NCBI GenBank assembly: GCA_037447655.1
Contig: JBBHKE010001398.1
Span: forward strand, 1 to 64,000
Direction: 5' to 3'
Origin: Zygnema cylindricum
Taxonomy: Eukaryota > Streptophyta > Zygnematophyceae > Zygnematales > Zygnemataceae
Length of the DNA stretch: 64,000 nucleotides
The notes below the pieces were generated by a model. It saw only the letters and a program-made list of their open reading frames with translations, was not told the DNA's origin and did not search any database. This document shows positions 1 to 11,238 of this stretch, one piece after another; the first letter of the stretch is position 1, and every line of letters starts with the position of its first letter. A program made the position numbers and the translations under genes.

Positions 1-89
1 GTCGTTAGTTTTCGAGTTGTCACAAATTGTCGCGTGTATTGTAGATGCGTACAACCGTCGTAGTTTTTGCGTACGTCATCCTTCGTAGG

Positions 90-631
90 TACACCGCGAA
101 TCGTTATTAGTGTCAAAGTTTAAATAGTATTGAAGAAAATTTACCGTAATTGATGCTAATTAAGAATTTGATTTTTTTTTTTTAAAGGTGTATTCTAATT
201 TCGGCGTTATGCTAATTTGGGAACAGCAAAAATGGAATATTTTCCGTACGATTATATACATTAATATATGTATTCGTACAAAATATTAGAAATCGTACGC
301 CGTCGTGAAATTTAAATACACGTGCATATCAGACTAATTTACGCGTCAGAATAATCCCGTTTTTTGAGCGCACATTCCTATGCGTGCGCGTCTGATTTAA
401 TTCATTTTTTGTAATTTTTTCACTTGAAAATGTACATTTATGTACGGTCTAATATCGACCGTACACCACTCTATTTAGATATTATTGTACTTTCGTTCTT
501 TACGCTATTTTGTACGGTACCTTAGTTAACGTCAAGGAAAAATTAATATCATGTATCCTATTTGAGGAAAAAAATCAAAATTTTAAGAACCCAAATTAGT
601 GACTTTGACACTAATAACGATTCGCGGTGTA
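90..631. mobile_element. MITE-1, non-autonomous TIR element
   Basis: The two ends (90-119 and 602-631) are perfect 30-bp inverted repeats beginning TACACCGCGAATCG. If the outer TA is the duplicated target, the TIR proper starts CACCGCG and the element has a TA duplication at both ends. The 542-bp AT-rich interior has no coding capacity. Related ends occur at 753-1254, 30144-30345 and 30803-31004. TA duplication would suit a Tc1/mariner-type mover, but no transposase is present, so the superfamily is inference. Confidence 0.75.
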
Positions 632-752
632 GTTTCGTGGTCGTCGTCAGTCGTCATTAGTTGTACCTACGTCTACAACCGTCACATTTCAAAGTTCTGA
701 TTTCATTTTCGCACATAGTGACGCTCTTCAAAGTAGTACGAAGAATCTTCAC

Positions 753-1254
753 TACACCGCGAATTGTAATTAGAGTAAATTACTCTAATTCGGTCGCTCG
801 AAATTTCGACTATATCACATGAAATAGAGTAAATGATTCTAATTTTTTCATTATTCTATTATGGTAAAGTTTAATTAGCGTTTTTAATTCTAATATAGGT
901 TCGTTTTAAATAGTGTGGAGTAGGGACGACCTCCGACCGTGCAAAATTGTATTTTATTAAGTAAAAAGGTACAAATAATGATTTAATACAGGCCGTTATC
1001 ATGTAACTGCATTTTAACAAACCGCGTAGTTCAAACGTCATAGTGAGGATAAACTGTACGTTTTGCCAAATTCTGTACGAATACCTTATTTACAGTAGAG
1101 GATATTAGCGTGCCAAATTAGAGTACTTAAATAAATTAGAGTAAACTTCATAGTTGAAACAACTCTATCACACAAATTAGCATTCATTACTCAATTTTTT
1201 TTTTTTTACTTGCACTCTAATTTTTTCATTACTCTAATTACGATTCGCGGTGTT
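753..1254. mobile_element. MITE-2, same TIR family as MITE-1
   Basis: The left end (753-778) and right end (1229-1254) form a TIR of about 25 bp with one mismatch, again starting TACACCGCGAAT. The right flank reads TT instead of TA, so the target duplication has decayed. The interior repeats the motif ACTCTAATT near both ends (for example 838-850, 1214-1222 and 1231-1239), a subterminal repeat pattern. It lies about 120 bp from MITE-1 and has no coding capacity. Confidence 0.65.
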
Positions 1255-2949
1255 CAGTCCATAATACTTTATCAAATTACCGATTACATGGGGACGTACC
1301 CTTAATTGTACCTTTAACATATGGTCAAGTCAAGTCTATGTTGACTTTGTTATTTTACAAGCTGTTTTTCTGTCTTTATGTTCGCCGACATGGGCGCTAC
1401 GCAATAAATTCTTCTGTCTGTTGAGAATTTCGTACGGTTGTCTTTAATGCCACCGCCCTAAGCTCCTGACAAAGTATTATACTGCAGTCGTGTGCGTCGT
1501 TCCACCGTACAGTCAAAGTGGTCCGCAGTGGTCTTTTATCAGTTGGAGTCCGTCCGATCACATTTGTCGTGTTTTTTTAACGTCAATTTTTAACCGTCCG
1601 ATAAAACCTAAGTTTATTTTAGATTGCGTCATTCGTATCATTTGCGCGGCGCCAATTAATCAATATTTGTCGTATAACGGCCACATAGAATCCTTTGTCT
1701 CTTTTGTATCCTGTTGCGCGATCGTGTATGTTGAGGTCGTAAAAGTCAAAATTTCCGGTACCCGAATGGCCAAATCCGAAAGTTTCTATTTTTTTCAAAA
1801 TCTGAACACTCGAAATCTGCCCGCGTTATGTCACGCTCCTAAATTGTTGCCCGGTACCCGACACGCGCTTACGGAAAAAAAAGTTAGCCGAATTTCGATT
1901 TATCCCGACTACCCGTCCACGCCCGTACTCGAATATGTACAAAATTAATGGTACGTCTCCCTCGTAACTTCCACCATACCAAGAGTTAGGGTACTTTCGC
2001 ATGTAACCGAAACTTAGTCTTGTTACTTTGTTTTTTAGCGAAGATTCTCCATACAACTTTCAGAGCATTCGTATGTAAAGAAATGAAATCGTAACTTTAG
2101 ATTGTGACGGAAGTAGACGTGAGTGTAATTTGTGACGATTGTAGATGAGTCGAAAACTCGCGACAGTTGATGACGTTTACAAAATAGCGACGGTTGTAGA
2201 CGTCTAGCTACATCTGACATTGTAGATGTTTTAGGTTTTGACATTTTGACGTCACTCTCAAAATATGATAACGTTGACGTCACTAATTCCAAAACATTCC
2301 GCCATGGTTTCCCGATTTTGTTTTTCGTCCGTTTTCACTCTACTTGCCACCAAAATAAGCTAAAAGACAGCCAAAAGAAATATTTTTAATATATCTTTCA
2401 TTTGATACCTTTCTTGCCTTTTTTCATTGCAAGAATTGTGAGATAGACGCGTTAGTGGGAGAGTGAGAGAGAGAGAGGCGCTTTCACGGACTTCGCTTTT
2501 GCGAAATGGCGTCCGTTGGTCGAAACCCCCTCCACGGCCCCTGTACGGAAAAAAGCGCACGGAAAAAAAGTCACGCACAAGGCAGCAAACGTGCGGTGGG
2601 TTTTTTTTTTGGTACTCCGCGCACAAAATTGTCAAACACTTTTGACAAGTGCGACATCGCTTGCCTATGCTCACCTCATATAACTATATTTAAAATCACC
2701 TCGCGAGGTAATTTTATATAAAGTTTGAAGATGAGCTAAAGGGACGCGAAATTGGGTCGAAACGCGCTAGACGACAAACTACATCGCGCTAGACGACAAA
2801 CTGTAGTACATATAAAATTTCACGGTAACGCAACTTGTATGGTGGTAATTTCATTTTTTTGGTACGGATGCGGATTTTCACGTTTTTTTCTAAGTTATGG
2901 AGGAAAACGACAGAAAATAATTGTAACTTTAGCACATGCGAAAGTACTC
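1255..2949. other. no gene recognised
   Basis: Several open stretches exist (longest 1490-1948 plus), but their translations are low in recognisable motifs and lack any family signature, so I do not call genes. Visible local features are a purine-rich patch at 2458-2480, the palindromic sequence ACCTCGCGAGGT near 2700, and an 18-bp direct repeat (CGCGCTAGACGACAAACT) at 2763-2780 and 2785-2802 with a 22-bp period. The part at 2100-2290 carries degenerate GACG/GTTGTAGA repeats similar to 1-70 and 640-690. Confidence 0.5.
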
Positions 2950-2950
2950 T

Positions 2951-3766
2951 TAGTGTTGGGTATAGAGGACCCTTTGCCGATATTCGATATATTTCGAATT
3001 TCAAGTACCCGATAATCGATATATCGAAAAGAAAAATATCACGATATATCGGCGATATATCGTATCGCCGATATATCAAGGCATTAAAAAAAATAAAAAA
3101 TCACAGGTCTCCAAAGTCACGTGCCTTCAGACAAGGTGACAATAAAATTTTTTGCCGAAATGAAATACGGTTTTTTCCTTAAAGTCAACAGAGTGAAGGA
3201 GATCTCTGAGGTACATTGACGCGGTACACTTGCGAAGTACACGTACGTAATACGCAAGTAGGGAATTCCTTACAAAAATGGTCGGTTCACAAATCTTTGA
3301 CGGTTTTAGAGATTTGATCGTCAACTTTCAAGGAACCACTCAAATCAAAACACGTATGTAAAAACTTGTTTACATAATATACGCGATGTTAATCGAGGCC
3401 CGTGTAATACAAAAAATTTCTTGTCCGTACTATTACATAGACCTCCTCATGTAACCATACCCCAAGTAAATAGTTATATGAATTAGATAATTTGTACTTT
3501 TTTGTCGGTTACATTTTGCGGCGTCTACCTTAAAGTCACGGAACGAAAATCACGTCGTACGTGGCGTATTAGACAAATTTTTTTTTTTGCTAAAATAATA
3601 TGTTATAATAAAAAAATAATATTAAATTTTAAAATCACAATATATCGCGATAATTTATGTTGGTCTCGTATGATATATCGAGGAGTCTGCTCGATCGATA
3701 TTCGATATATCGAATATCAAAATTATCGCGATATGAATTTACCCGATACCCAACACTACCAAGAGA
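2951..3766. mobile_element. TIR element with GATATATC palindromes
   Basis: The left end reads GTGTTGGGTATAG and the right end is its inverse (GATACCCAACAC). The subterminal parts on both sides are packed with the palindrome CGATATATCG and variants (3015-3077 and 3660-3735). There is no coding capacity. A hAT-like affiliation is suggested only by the GTGTTGG end; I could not match an 8-bp target duplication, so the class is open. The right end has an inverted copy at 4371-4475. Confidence 0.5.
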
Positions 3767-3829
3767 ACGAAGCTTAGTTCAAAAGTAGATGAAAGTAGGC
3801 CTATACAATATGCCTATTGTACGCAAAAC

Positions 3830-3860
3830 ATACAATATGGCCTTAAAATCCATATTGTAT
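3830..3860. repeat. perfect 11-bp inverted repeat (hairpin)
   Basis: ATACAATATGG at 3830-3840 and CCATATTGTAT at 3850-3860 are perfect inverted arms around a 9-nt spacer. A further partial copy (TACAATATGCC) lies just upstream at 3804. No gene is adjacent. It may be part of an unrecognised repeat. Confidence 0.6.
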
Positions 3861-4370
3861 TGGTCGCAAAATGAAAAATAATAGTAACAAGTTTGAGTTG
3901 CACATTGATCGATAGAGAATTAAACGGCATGTCTAAATTTTGAAAACATTTGGACAAATTTTTATTTTTCCGTGAGTTTTGAGCTATTAATTTTCAAACC
4001 GTCAGATTTGGAAGATCGGACGGTCGCTGATCAAAGTAGGGATCTAAGAAGATTACATGAAAAGCCCATAACACAACTAGCGATAGGACTTACGTCAGCG
4101 TTTTTTTTTTCCGGGTTTTTTTTCTCGCGTAATGTCATCCTACGTTGTGTCAGTTCGCTTAAAAATTTCGTACGTCGGCGTGCGCTGTACTATGATGATA
4201 CGTCAGATTCGTACGTTCGTACAAAAATGTGTGCACAACGCACACACATACAGTGTGCTCACTCTACGCGAGTTTTGTGCCAAGTTTTGTGCGCTTACCA
4301 AATGCCTACCATAAAAACGCATACTTTTGAATTATGGTACAAAGTACAATAATATTGTTTAGTATGGACT

Positions 4371-4475
4371 AATGTTGAGTATCGGGTAAATTCATATCGC
4401 GATAATTTTGATATTCGATAAATCGATTATCTATCAGTCAGAGGCCTTGATATATCGTCTCGGGACAAACAAAAA
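4371..4475. repeat. inverted copy of the right end of the 2951-3766 element
   Basis: The segment beginning TGTTGAGTATCGGGTAAA matches the reverse complement of 3666-3766 over about 100 bp with few differences in its first 60 bp. It includes the subterminal block with GATATTCGAT. It is probably one end of a second copy whose other end was lost or lies in diverged sequence. Confidence 0.5.
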
Positions 4476-5242
4476 TTATAGCGATATATAGTAATTTTCA
4501 AATTTAATACTTTATATAATATAGAATTTAATTGAAAACGGCAAATTGTCTAGTACGCCACGTATGATGTGAATTTTAAGGATCTTAAGCAAAAGACATT
4601 CACTCAAATAAATTCACAAATATTAAATCATTACACAACGGGAGTTCATAAAAGACAAGAGGAATATTCAGCCAAAATGATTTATAAGTGTACTTGGCCG
4701 AAGCCTATTTACATCATCTCTCTTCTCTCTCTCCTCTCTCTTATTTAAATAATCTCCTACTCCAAGATTAATTATCTAAGATAGATTGATCAATAATACT
4801 TTAAAACGTACAGTGTTGCCTATATGCTCGCTACTCTGCAGTAATAGACAATAAGGTAAGACAAGCAAGACTTAGCATAGCGACAAGCTCTGTCCCTAGC
4901 TAACTGTCGCACACTGCATTGAAATTTCCACGAAAGAAGGGGCACGCGCTTTCTTCCTTCGAAACGACTAACTCTAACAGTTGACTTTACACGTGTCGCT
5001 TCACGAACATACCTGCATGCAAAATGAAACACATGCGCACGAAAACAAAGTCAAGCGAAACGAAATAGTATATTTCGTTCGCGGATAACAAAAGTTTCGC
5101 CACAAAACGATGTCGTACAATTTGTATGATGGCGTAACACTTCATGTCTAACAAATAAATGTTGGTATGACGCTTCGCGAAATGTCGTGAAACGACAATA
5201 TCCCAACTATTCTCCTCTTATTGTCGGAATCGCCAAACCTCC
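4476..5242. other. no gene recognised; possible 3' LTR of element G
   Basis: No open frame here has recognisable motifs. Because the minus-strand RNase H of element G ends near 5240, a polypurine tract and 3' LTR should follow on the minus strand. A purine run does occur in the right place (minus strand of about 5203-5220, AATAAGAGGAGAATAG), so about 4.8-5.2 kb may be a decayed LTR. I could not find its partner in the window. A CT-rich run lies at 4719-4742. Confidence 0.35.
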
Positions 5243-5906
5243 TCAACATAATCCAAGTTTCGGTCGCCCCCTCTCAAATACATCATGTGTGGCAGCTTTC
5301 GTCAGCAAATCTGTTGCCTCCTCCTTTGTCGGTACGCACGAAAATATAATCTCGTTCGCCGTAACCAAATCTCTTACAAAATGCCTTTGGATCCTGATGT
5401 GTTTCGTCCTCTTGTGAAACATTGGATTTTTCGCCAACGCCATCAAACTCATGCTGTCAGAATATATCGTGATACAGCCAATAGGAACGCTTAACTCACG
5501 TGATGTCTCCTTAATCTAAATCAAAGCCTTAGATGCATGACACGCAGCCATATACTAAGATTTTGTGGAACTCAACGCAACCGTAGGTTGTAGCCTGGAA
5601 CTCCACGAGATCGCGGCTCCTCCAAAAATAAATGCGTACCCTGACGTGGACTTACTTAAATCAAAGTCGCCGCCCGAATCCGCGTCACATTACCCAACAC
5701 ACTCAAAATATTTTTTGTTAGAATTGAACGTAAGTCCAAGATTAATCGTTCCAACCAAATATCAAAAGATAAGTCGTACGGCCTCCCAATGCGCCTTCTT
5801 TGGCTCGTGACAATAACGGTTGACAATGGAAACCGCGGCCGAAATATGTGGACGAGTACCTACGCTTATGTACATAAGTGAACTAACCGCCTCTCGATAT
5901 GGTACG
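5243..5906 (-). pseudogene. copia RNase H fragment of element G
   Basis: Read on the minus strand from 5906 down, this encodes the end of a Ty1/copia polymerase. First come the RT-RNase H connection (GSLMY-like and TRP motifs), then the RNase H core (STSGY, WSSRLQ, ALSSTxS-YMAA), then the C-terminal KHIRIQRHFVRD and LLTKA motifs ending LGLC. Several stops interrupt it. One is a CGA-to-TGA change in the segment matching the usual RYL motif, consistent with CpG decay. The frame stops abruptly at 5906 because E3 inserted there; the preceding RT resumes at 16641 in the same frame. It belongs to a copia lineage different from families A, B and K. Confidence 0.85.
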
Positions 5907-6970
5907 TGTAGAAATCGATGGTTATTTTATTATTTTCTAGGTCTAAATTGGAATATAGAAAGAAGCCGAGGCAGTCTGCCTCTAACTTCTCTCTCCAACT
6001 CCCACACTTGTTGCAGTCACTGAGAAGTTGGAGAGGAAGCTAGAGCCATGGCTACCTAGGCTATCCAGAGGTTTACGGGAAATAGATTACTTAATTTACA
6101 GATAGGTAAGTTTATTTACTAAGAGGAATATGTCGGTAACAGGATTTGACCTTGGAACTGCCCACCATCAGAACGATGGTAGCTAGTAGCCTTAACCGTT
6201 AAGTCTAGAAGTTACGATACATACTATAGGGTTTGATATTTATTTAAATGTTAACACGTAGGAAAATTCATTTAACTGCGGATGTTTACAGTTACATAGA
6301 TCCCGTTATGTAAACGTACGGATTTCGGTATGGACAAGAAACAAGTACCGCGCATTTTGTTTCTTTTACGAAACAAATACCGCACAATCATTTATGACGG
6401 CTACGATTGAAATTTGCATTCAATCGGACGGCCGAAAAGAAAGCCGAGATCGCGGAAGAGATTCTCGCCGGTTTGTGGTCATCGCCACATCGGATGACAC
6501 GTGGTACGATTACGTTTGATCGCGGCATCTCCGGGAATTACGGGACCAAATCCGGATATGACATGTGTCGACATTTAGGCCATGTCGTACAATATCCGTA
6601 CATAAAGTACACCGGCAGCTGTACAATTATGTACGGCAGTGTAATATGATTGGTGCCGTACACCAGTAGATAGATTTTTAGAGAGAGATAGGACTTAGAA
6701 AAGTTGGTAGATATGACCCTCTCTCCCAGAGAGCTTCTGTACAAAAGGTCAACTTTGACCCCCCATAACTTACTGCTCAAGGGAGCAAATTCAGAGATTC
6801 TTTTTGCTATCGACTCAAAGGAGTCTTGCCTTCACAGGGGTGAAGGTGGTCAGACCTTTTGTTTGCCAAGGTGGCAGTTATTCGTGCTGAAAGACAAAGG
6901 GGTCAGGGTTATCCTAGAGGCTTCGTGTGAGCTGCTTACTCTGAGGTCCTGTGGAGGTCTTAGAGTTGCA
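5907..6970 (+). repeat. 5' LTR of E3 (family A)
   Basis: The LTR starts TGTAGAAATCG and ends GAGTTGCA. It contains the architecture shared by family A: a hairpin with core ACTTGTTGCAGTCACTGA at about 5986-6039, an antisense tRNA-like block at about 6120-6215, a conserved GTAC-rich middle, and 3' hairpins including CCTTCACAGGGGTGAAGG at 6829-6846. Its pair is 15575-16640. The following sequence is not a primer-binding site, showing disruption right after the LTR. Confidence 0.85.
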
Positions 6971-7480
6971 TTTTTCCTCCGGAAAATGATCGACTTGAAG
7001 CGTTCGTGCATGAAGTTAAAATTCTTTGTCAAAAAAATGAGCGGTTACTGACATGAATGAGGTTCTTTTTATTGTCTCGGTCCAGAGATCGGTCGTGAAT
7101 GTGACAAAAATATTGTTATCAATATTTTCTCTAAGTTTTGGGATGATCAAACTACTGTTAGGATTTAGTACTGAGAACTCATTTAGCGACGAGACATTCT
7201 CGTAGCTAAAGTAGCGACGACCAGCGACGAAGTATTTTCGTCGCTGAATATTTGAAGTGCCAGCGACGAAGTAGTTTCGTCGCTAGATATTTGAAGTGAC
7301 GTAGAAATTGAATGTTTGTTTCGTTTCACGTAAGTTTGAATAGTACTATTGAAGTGACGTGGAAATTGTTTGGTCGTTTCGGTTCACGTAAGTTCTAGTC
7401 GTACCGTGTGGTTCAAGTTGGTTCGTGGTTGACTTGTCTAGCCGTACCGTGTAGTTCAAGTCGGTTCGCAGTTGTTGGTC
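6971..7480. other. unrelated segment with AGCGACGAA hairpins
   Basis: This 510-bp stretch has no match elsewhere in the window. It lies between the E3 5' LTR and the truncated copia E2. Two near-identical hairpins (AGCGACGAA...TTCGTCGCT at about 7221-7242 and 7262-7283) are followed by ATATTTGAAGTG, and a third related motif (TTAGCGACGAGA) lies at about 7184. Two further direct repeats, containing GTCGTACCGTGTGGTTCAAG-like sequence, lie at 7398-7470. TTTAGCGACGA-type inverted repeats are common in subterminal regions of plant CACTA transposons, so a captured transposon end is one explanation. No coding sequence is recognised. Confidence 0.5.
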
Positions 7481-8956
7481 GGATGTGCTCAAGGTAAAGC
7501 ACACAGATTACCCTTTCCAAAAACAGCCACCTACAAGGGAGAAAATCTTCTAGATCTAGTACACACAGATATTTGGGGACCGGCTAGAGTGCCCTCACCG
7601 GGGGGGAAGAGATTTATGATGACTATAACTGATGATTGGTCTCGGTATTCCCGAGTATATTTTTTGAAAAACAAGTCAGAGGCTGAGGATTGTTTTAGAC
7701 AATATAAAGCATGGAGCGAAAAACTCCATGAAACTCCAATCAAGAGAGTAAGGAGTGACAATGGTGGAGAGTATACTTCTAACCAGTTTGAGGATTTTTT
7801 GAGGGAAGATGGGGTTCAACACCAAAAGACAGTTCCAGAAAATCTGGAACAGAATGGGGTAGCTGAAAGGTTAAATAGAACACTAAGTGATAGTGCTAGA
7901 AGTATGTTGTCGGATAAGAAGATAGGAAAAAGGTTTTGGGCAGAAGCAATGAACTGTGCTAATTACCTCAAAAATAGAGTTCTTACTTCAGCTATAAAAG
8001 ATCAAACACCTTATGAGAGATGGACAGGCCGGAAACCAGACTTATCTCATTTAAAGGTTTTCGGCAGTCAAGTATTCAGTCTAGATACTGATCGGTCCAA
8101 TTGGATGCTAGATCCTAAAGGAAAACCGGGATACTTATTAGGATATGATGAGGATGTTAAAGGATATAGAGTTTATGATCTAAAAAGAGAAGATATAATC
8201 TTAGTAAAGCATCTAGTAGTTATGGATGAAGGAAAGTCTGTGGATCCCTTCAAATATACAAAGTCAGTAAAAATCAGATTTGAGTCAGAAAATTCTGATG
8301 ACTTTGAGCTTCCTAACTATCCAGGTTTTAGAGACGATGACATTCTTGCAGGAACAAATCAGACCGAAAAGGACTCGGTTGTGGAAACTCCAGTGACAAC
8401 TCTACTCGAAGCGGAAGACGTGGTGGAAATTGATTCGGAATCAAGGGATAGGGGAGAAGCCGAGTTTGTTCGAAAGAATCCACGAGAACCATCTATTCCG
8501 ACCTCAGATTTTGAGGGAGGGAGGAGAAGTAACAAAAGATTGCAAGAAAAACAGGTTAATAACAAGGTAACTAAACTATCTCATCAAGATAAACCTCAAA
8601 CTTATCGAGAGGCGATGACTTGTCCAGAAAGAAACCTGTGGAAGACAGCCATCAATGAGGAGATGGCTTCAATCATGGCAGCCGATACTTGGGAGCTGGT
8701 GGACTGTCCACCTAACCGAAAACCAATCGGTTGTAAGTGGGTTTTCAAACTAAAACTGAACCCAGATAACACAATCGAGCGCTACAAGGCCAGATTAGTG
8801 GCAAAGGGATTTACACAAAAGGAAGGAATTGACTACGAGGAAACCTTTGCCCCGGTGGTCAGATTTCCCTCCGTCCGCATACTTCTCAGTTTAGCAGCGG
8901 CGCAAGACATGGAAGTGCACCAGATGGACATCAAAACAACCTTTTTGCATAGATAA
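7481..8956 (+). pseudogene. E2 integrase and N-terminal RT (family-A copia)
   Basis: The open frame starts abruptly inside the GAG-pre-integrase zinc region (GCAQGKAH), so gag, protease and the 5' LTR are missing. It continues through the integrase core: HTDIWGP, then RSDNGGEY and the glutamate of NGVAERLNRT spaced as a D-35-E motif. After the GYDEDVKGYRVYD region and an acidic linker comes the start of RT ([29 protein letters not shown]). A stop at 8954-8956 ends it in the segment that reads LHGEL in other copies. The integrase core is the best preserved of the plus-strand copies. Confidence 0.85.
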
Positions 8957-10177
8957 TTAGAAGAGGAGATCTTCATGCGACAACCCGAAGGGTTTGTGGA
9001 AGAAGGAGAGGAGAGTAAGGTATGCCGGCTGATTAAATCTCTTTATGGTTTGAAACAGGCGCCTCAACAGTGGAATAAGAAGCTTGATGAGTTTCTTACC
9101 GGTCTAGGATATATTCGGATCAGCTCAGATCACTCAATCTATGTTTTCGAAGATGAGGAAGGTTTTATATTTATTGCAATTTATGTTGATGATTTGCTTG
9201 TTTTAAGTAAATCAATGGAAAAAATTAATAAACTGAAAACCGATCTTAAGGGGAGATTTGAAATGAAGGATATGGGGGAAGCAAAATATATTTTGGGAAT
9301 TCAAGTAGAGAGAGACCGAAAAAGAAAAATTATAAGATTGACTCAAAAGGAAGCAATAGGGAACATGCTTGAAAAATTTCAAATGGATAAAGCTAATAGT
9401 TGTACAACTCCAATGGAGTTGAAGAAGGGAAGTGAGGGGAGTGAGGAAGAAGGAGTCATAGTCTTAGACGAGGAATTATCTCCTGAAGAACAAAAGTTCA
9501 TGCAGACTATTCCTTAGAGAAAAGTAGTGGGAAGTCTAATCTATTTTATAAATTATACCCGGCCGGATTTAGCTGCAGCTGTAGGAGTGCTTAGTAGAAG
9601 TCTAAATGCTCCCACTAAGAAGGATTGGGAGGCAGCTAAGAGAGTTCTTAGATACTTGATAGGAACTAGGGATCTATGGTTGCATTTGGGTGGGGAGAAT
9701 ACTGACATCACTAGTTGGAGTGATGCTAGTTATGGTGATGCTCCGATGAGGAGATGCACTTCTGGATATGTATTATATGTGGGTGATGGGGCTTGCTGTT
9801 GGAGTAGCAAACAGCAAAAGGTTATTGCTCAGTCCACCATGGAGGCTGAGTATATGGCCTCTTGCTCTGCTGTAAAAGAATTGATGTGGGTCAAGTCTTT
9901 GCTTGGTGAGCTTGGTCACCTTAAGAGTGGTGTGCAGAAAATATTTTGTGATAATCAGGCAGCAATCGCTATTTCTGCCAATCCTAAACACCATTTTAAA
10001 GCCAAACACATGGACATCAGACTCAGCTTTGTTAGAGAGAAAGTAGAAAACAAAATAATCAGTTTAGAGTACAGACCAGATAGTGAGATGGTAGCAGATA
10101 TGATGACCAAACCTGTGCCTTCCCCTAAGCTAATTTTTTGCAGGGAGAAGTGTGGTCTGAAATTAAAGATTGACTAG
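8957..10177 (+). pseudogene. E2 RT (YVDD) and RNase H
   Basis: The frame continues the RT after the 8954 stop. It has YGLKQAPQQWN, the catalytic IYVDDLLVLS, KDMGEAKYILGIQVERD and a YRQVVGSLIYF region where TAC has become TAG (about 9515). RNase H follows with WSDASYGD, STMEAEYMASC and FCDNQAAIAIS, and ends with DMMTKPVP and a stop near 10175. The sequence is nearly identical to the E4 copy at 34873-36351, so E2 is a fairly recent derivative. A polypurine tract (AATAAGGGGAG, ending 10190) and an LTR follow directly. Confidence 0.9.
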
Positions 10178-10190
10178 AAAATAAGGGGAG

Positions 10191-11238
10191 TGTAGAAACT
10201 AATGGTTTTATTAGTATTTTCTAGGTCTGAAAAGAAATATAGAAGTCGAGGCAGTCTATCTCTAACTTCTCTCTCCAACTCTCAAACTTGTCGCAGTCAC
10301 TGAGAAATTGGAGAGGAAGCTAGAGCCATGGCTACCTTGGCTATCCTGAGGTTTACGGGAATTTTATATTAGGGTTTATTTATTTTATTAAAAGGTATAT
10401 GCCGGCGGCAGAATTTGATCCTTGTACCTACCGGCCGGCAGGCAGGAAATAGCCGGTAGCCTTAGCCGTTTAGTCTAGCGGTAGTGTTACGTATCATATA
10501 GTTTGATATTTATTTAAATATGTATACGTGCGATAAACCATTTAACTGAAATGAATTACGGGATACATAGATCCAGTAATATATAATGTACGACTTACGG
10601 TACGGACAAAAATCAGTACCGCGCATTTGTTTCGTAAATGAAACAAATACCGCGCATGTATTTATTACGGCTACGATTAAAGCCGAATTTAATCGGACGG
10701 CCGGGATTAGCGCCGAGATCGCGGAGGAAGATTTCGGCGGTTTGTGGCCATCGCCACATCGGATGACGCGTGGCGAAATTCCGTTGGATTGTGGAATCTC
10801 CGGAGATTATGGCACCGAATCCGGATTTGACATGTGTCGACATTTTGCCATGTCGTACAATGTCCGTACATAAAGTACACCGGCAGCTGTACTTTTGCGT
10901 ACGGAACTCAATTCTGATTGGTTCCGTACATCAGTAGATAGAGTCTGTGAGAGAGATAGGACTTAGAAAAATTAGAAGATAGGACCCTCTCTCCCAGAGA
11001 GCTTCTGTACAAAAGGTCAACTTTGACCCTCCATAACTTACTGCTCAGGGGAGCAAATTCAGAGATTCTTTTTGCTATCGACTCAGGGGAGTCTTGTCTT
11101 CACAGGGGTGAAGTTGGTCAGAGTTTTTGTCTGCCAGGGTGGCAGTTATTTTTGCTTAAACACAAAGGGGTCAGGATTATCTTAGAGGCTTCTTGGAAGC
11201 TGTCCACTCTGAGGACTTATGGAGGTCTCAGAGTTTCA
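10191..11238 (+). repeat. LTR between E2 and E3 internal region (family A)
   Basis: The LTR starts TGTAGAAACTAATGG after the polypurine tract and ends GAGTTTCA (1048 bp). It is closer to the E4 LTRs than to the E3 LTRs, so it is the 3' LTR of E2. The next base begins the gag leader of E3 (CTAGGGTGCCC), with the primer-binding site absent. The antisense tRNA-like block is visible on the minus strand: B-box-like at 10411-10421, A-box-like at 10466-10477, oligo-A on the plus strand at 10390-10393. The 3' hairpin CTTCACAGGGGTGAAG is at 11098-11113. Confidence 0.85.

Noticed and set aside
1490-1948. 152-codon open frame as a possible host gene
   Set aside because: No recognisable domain or coding signature, and it lies in AT-rich DNA between mobile elements; chance opening is more likely.
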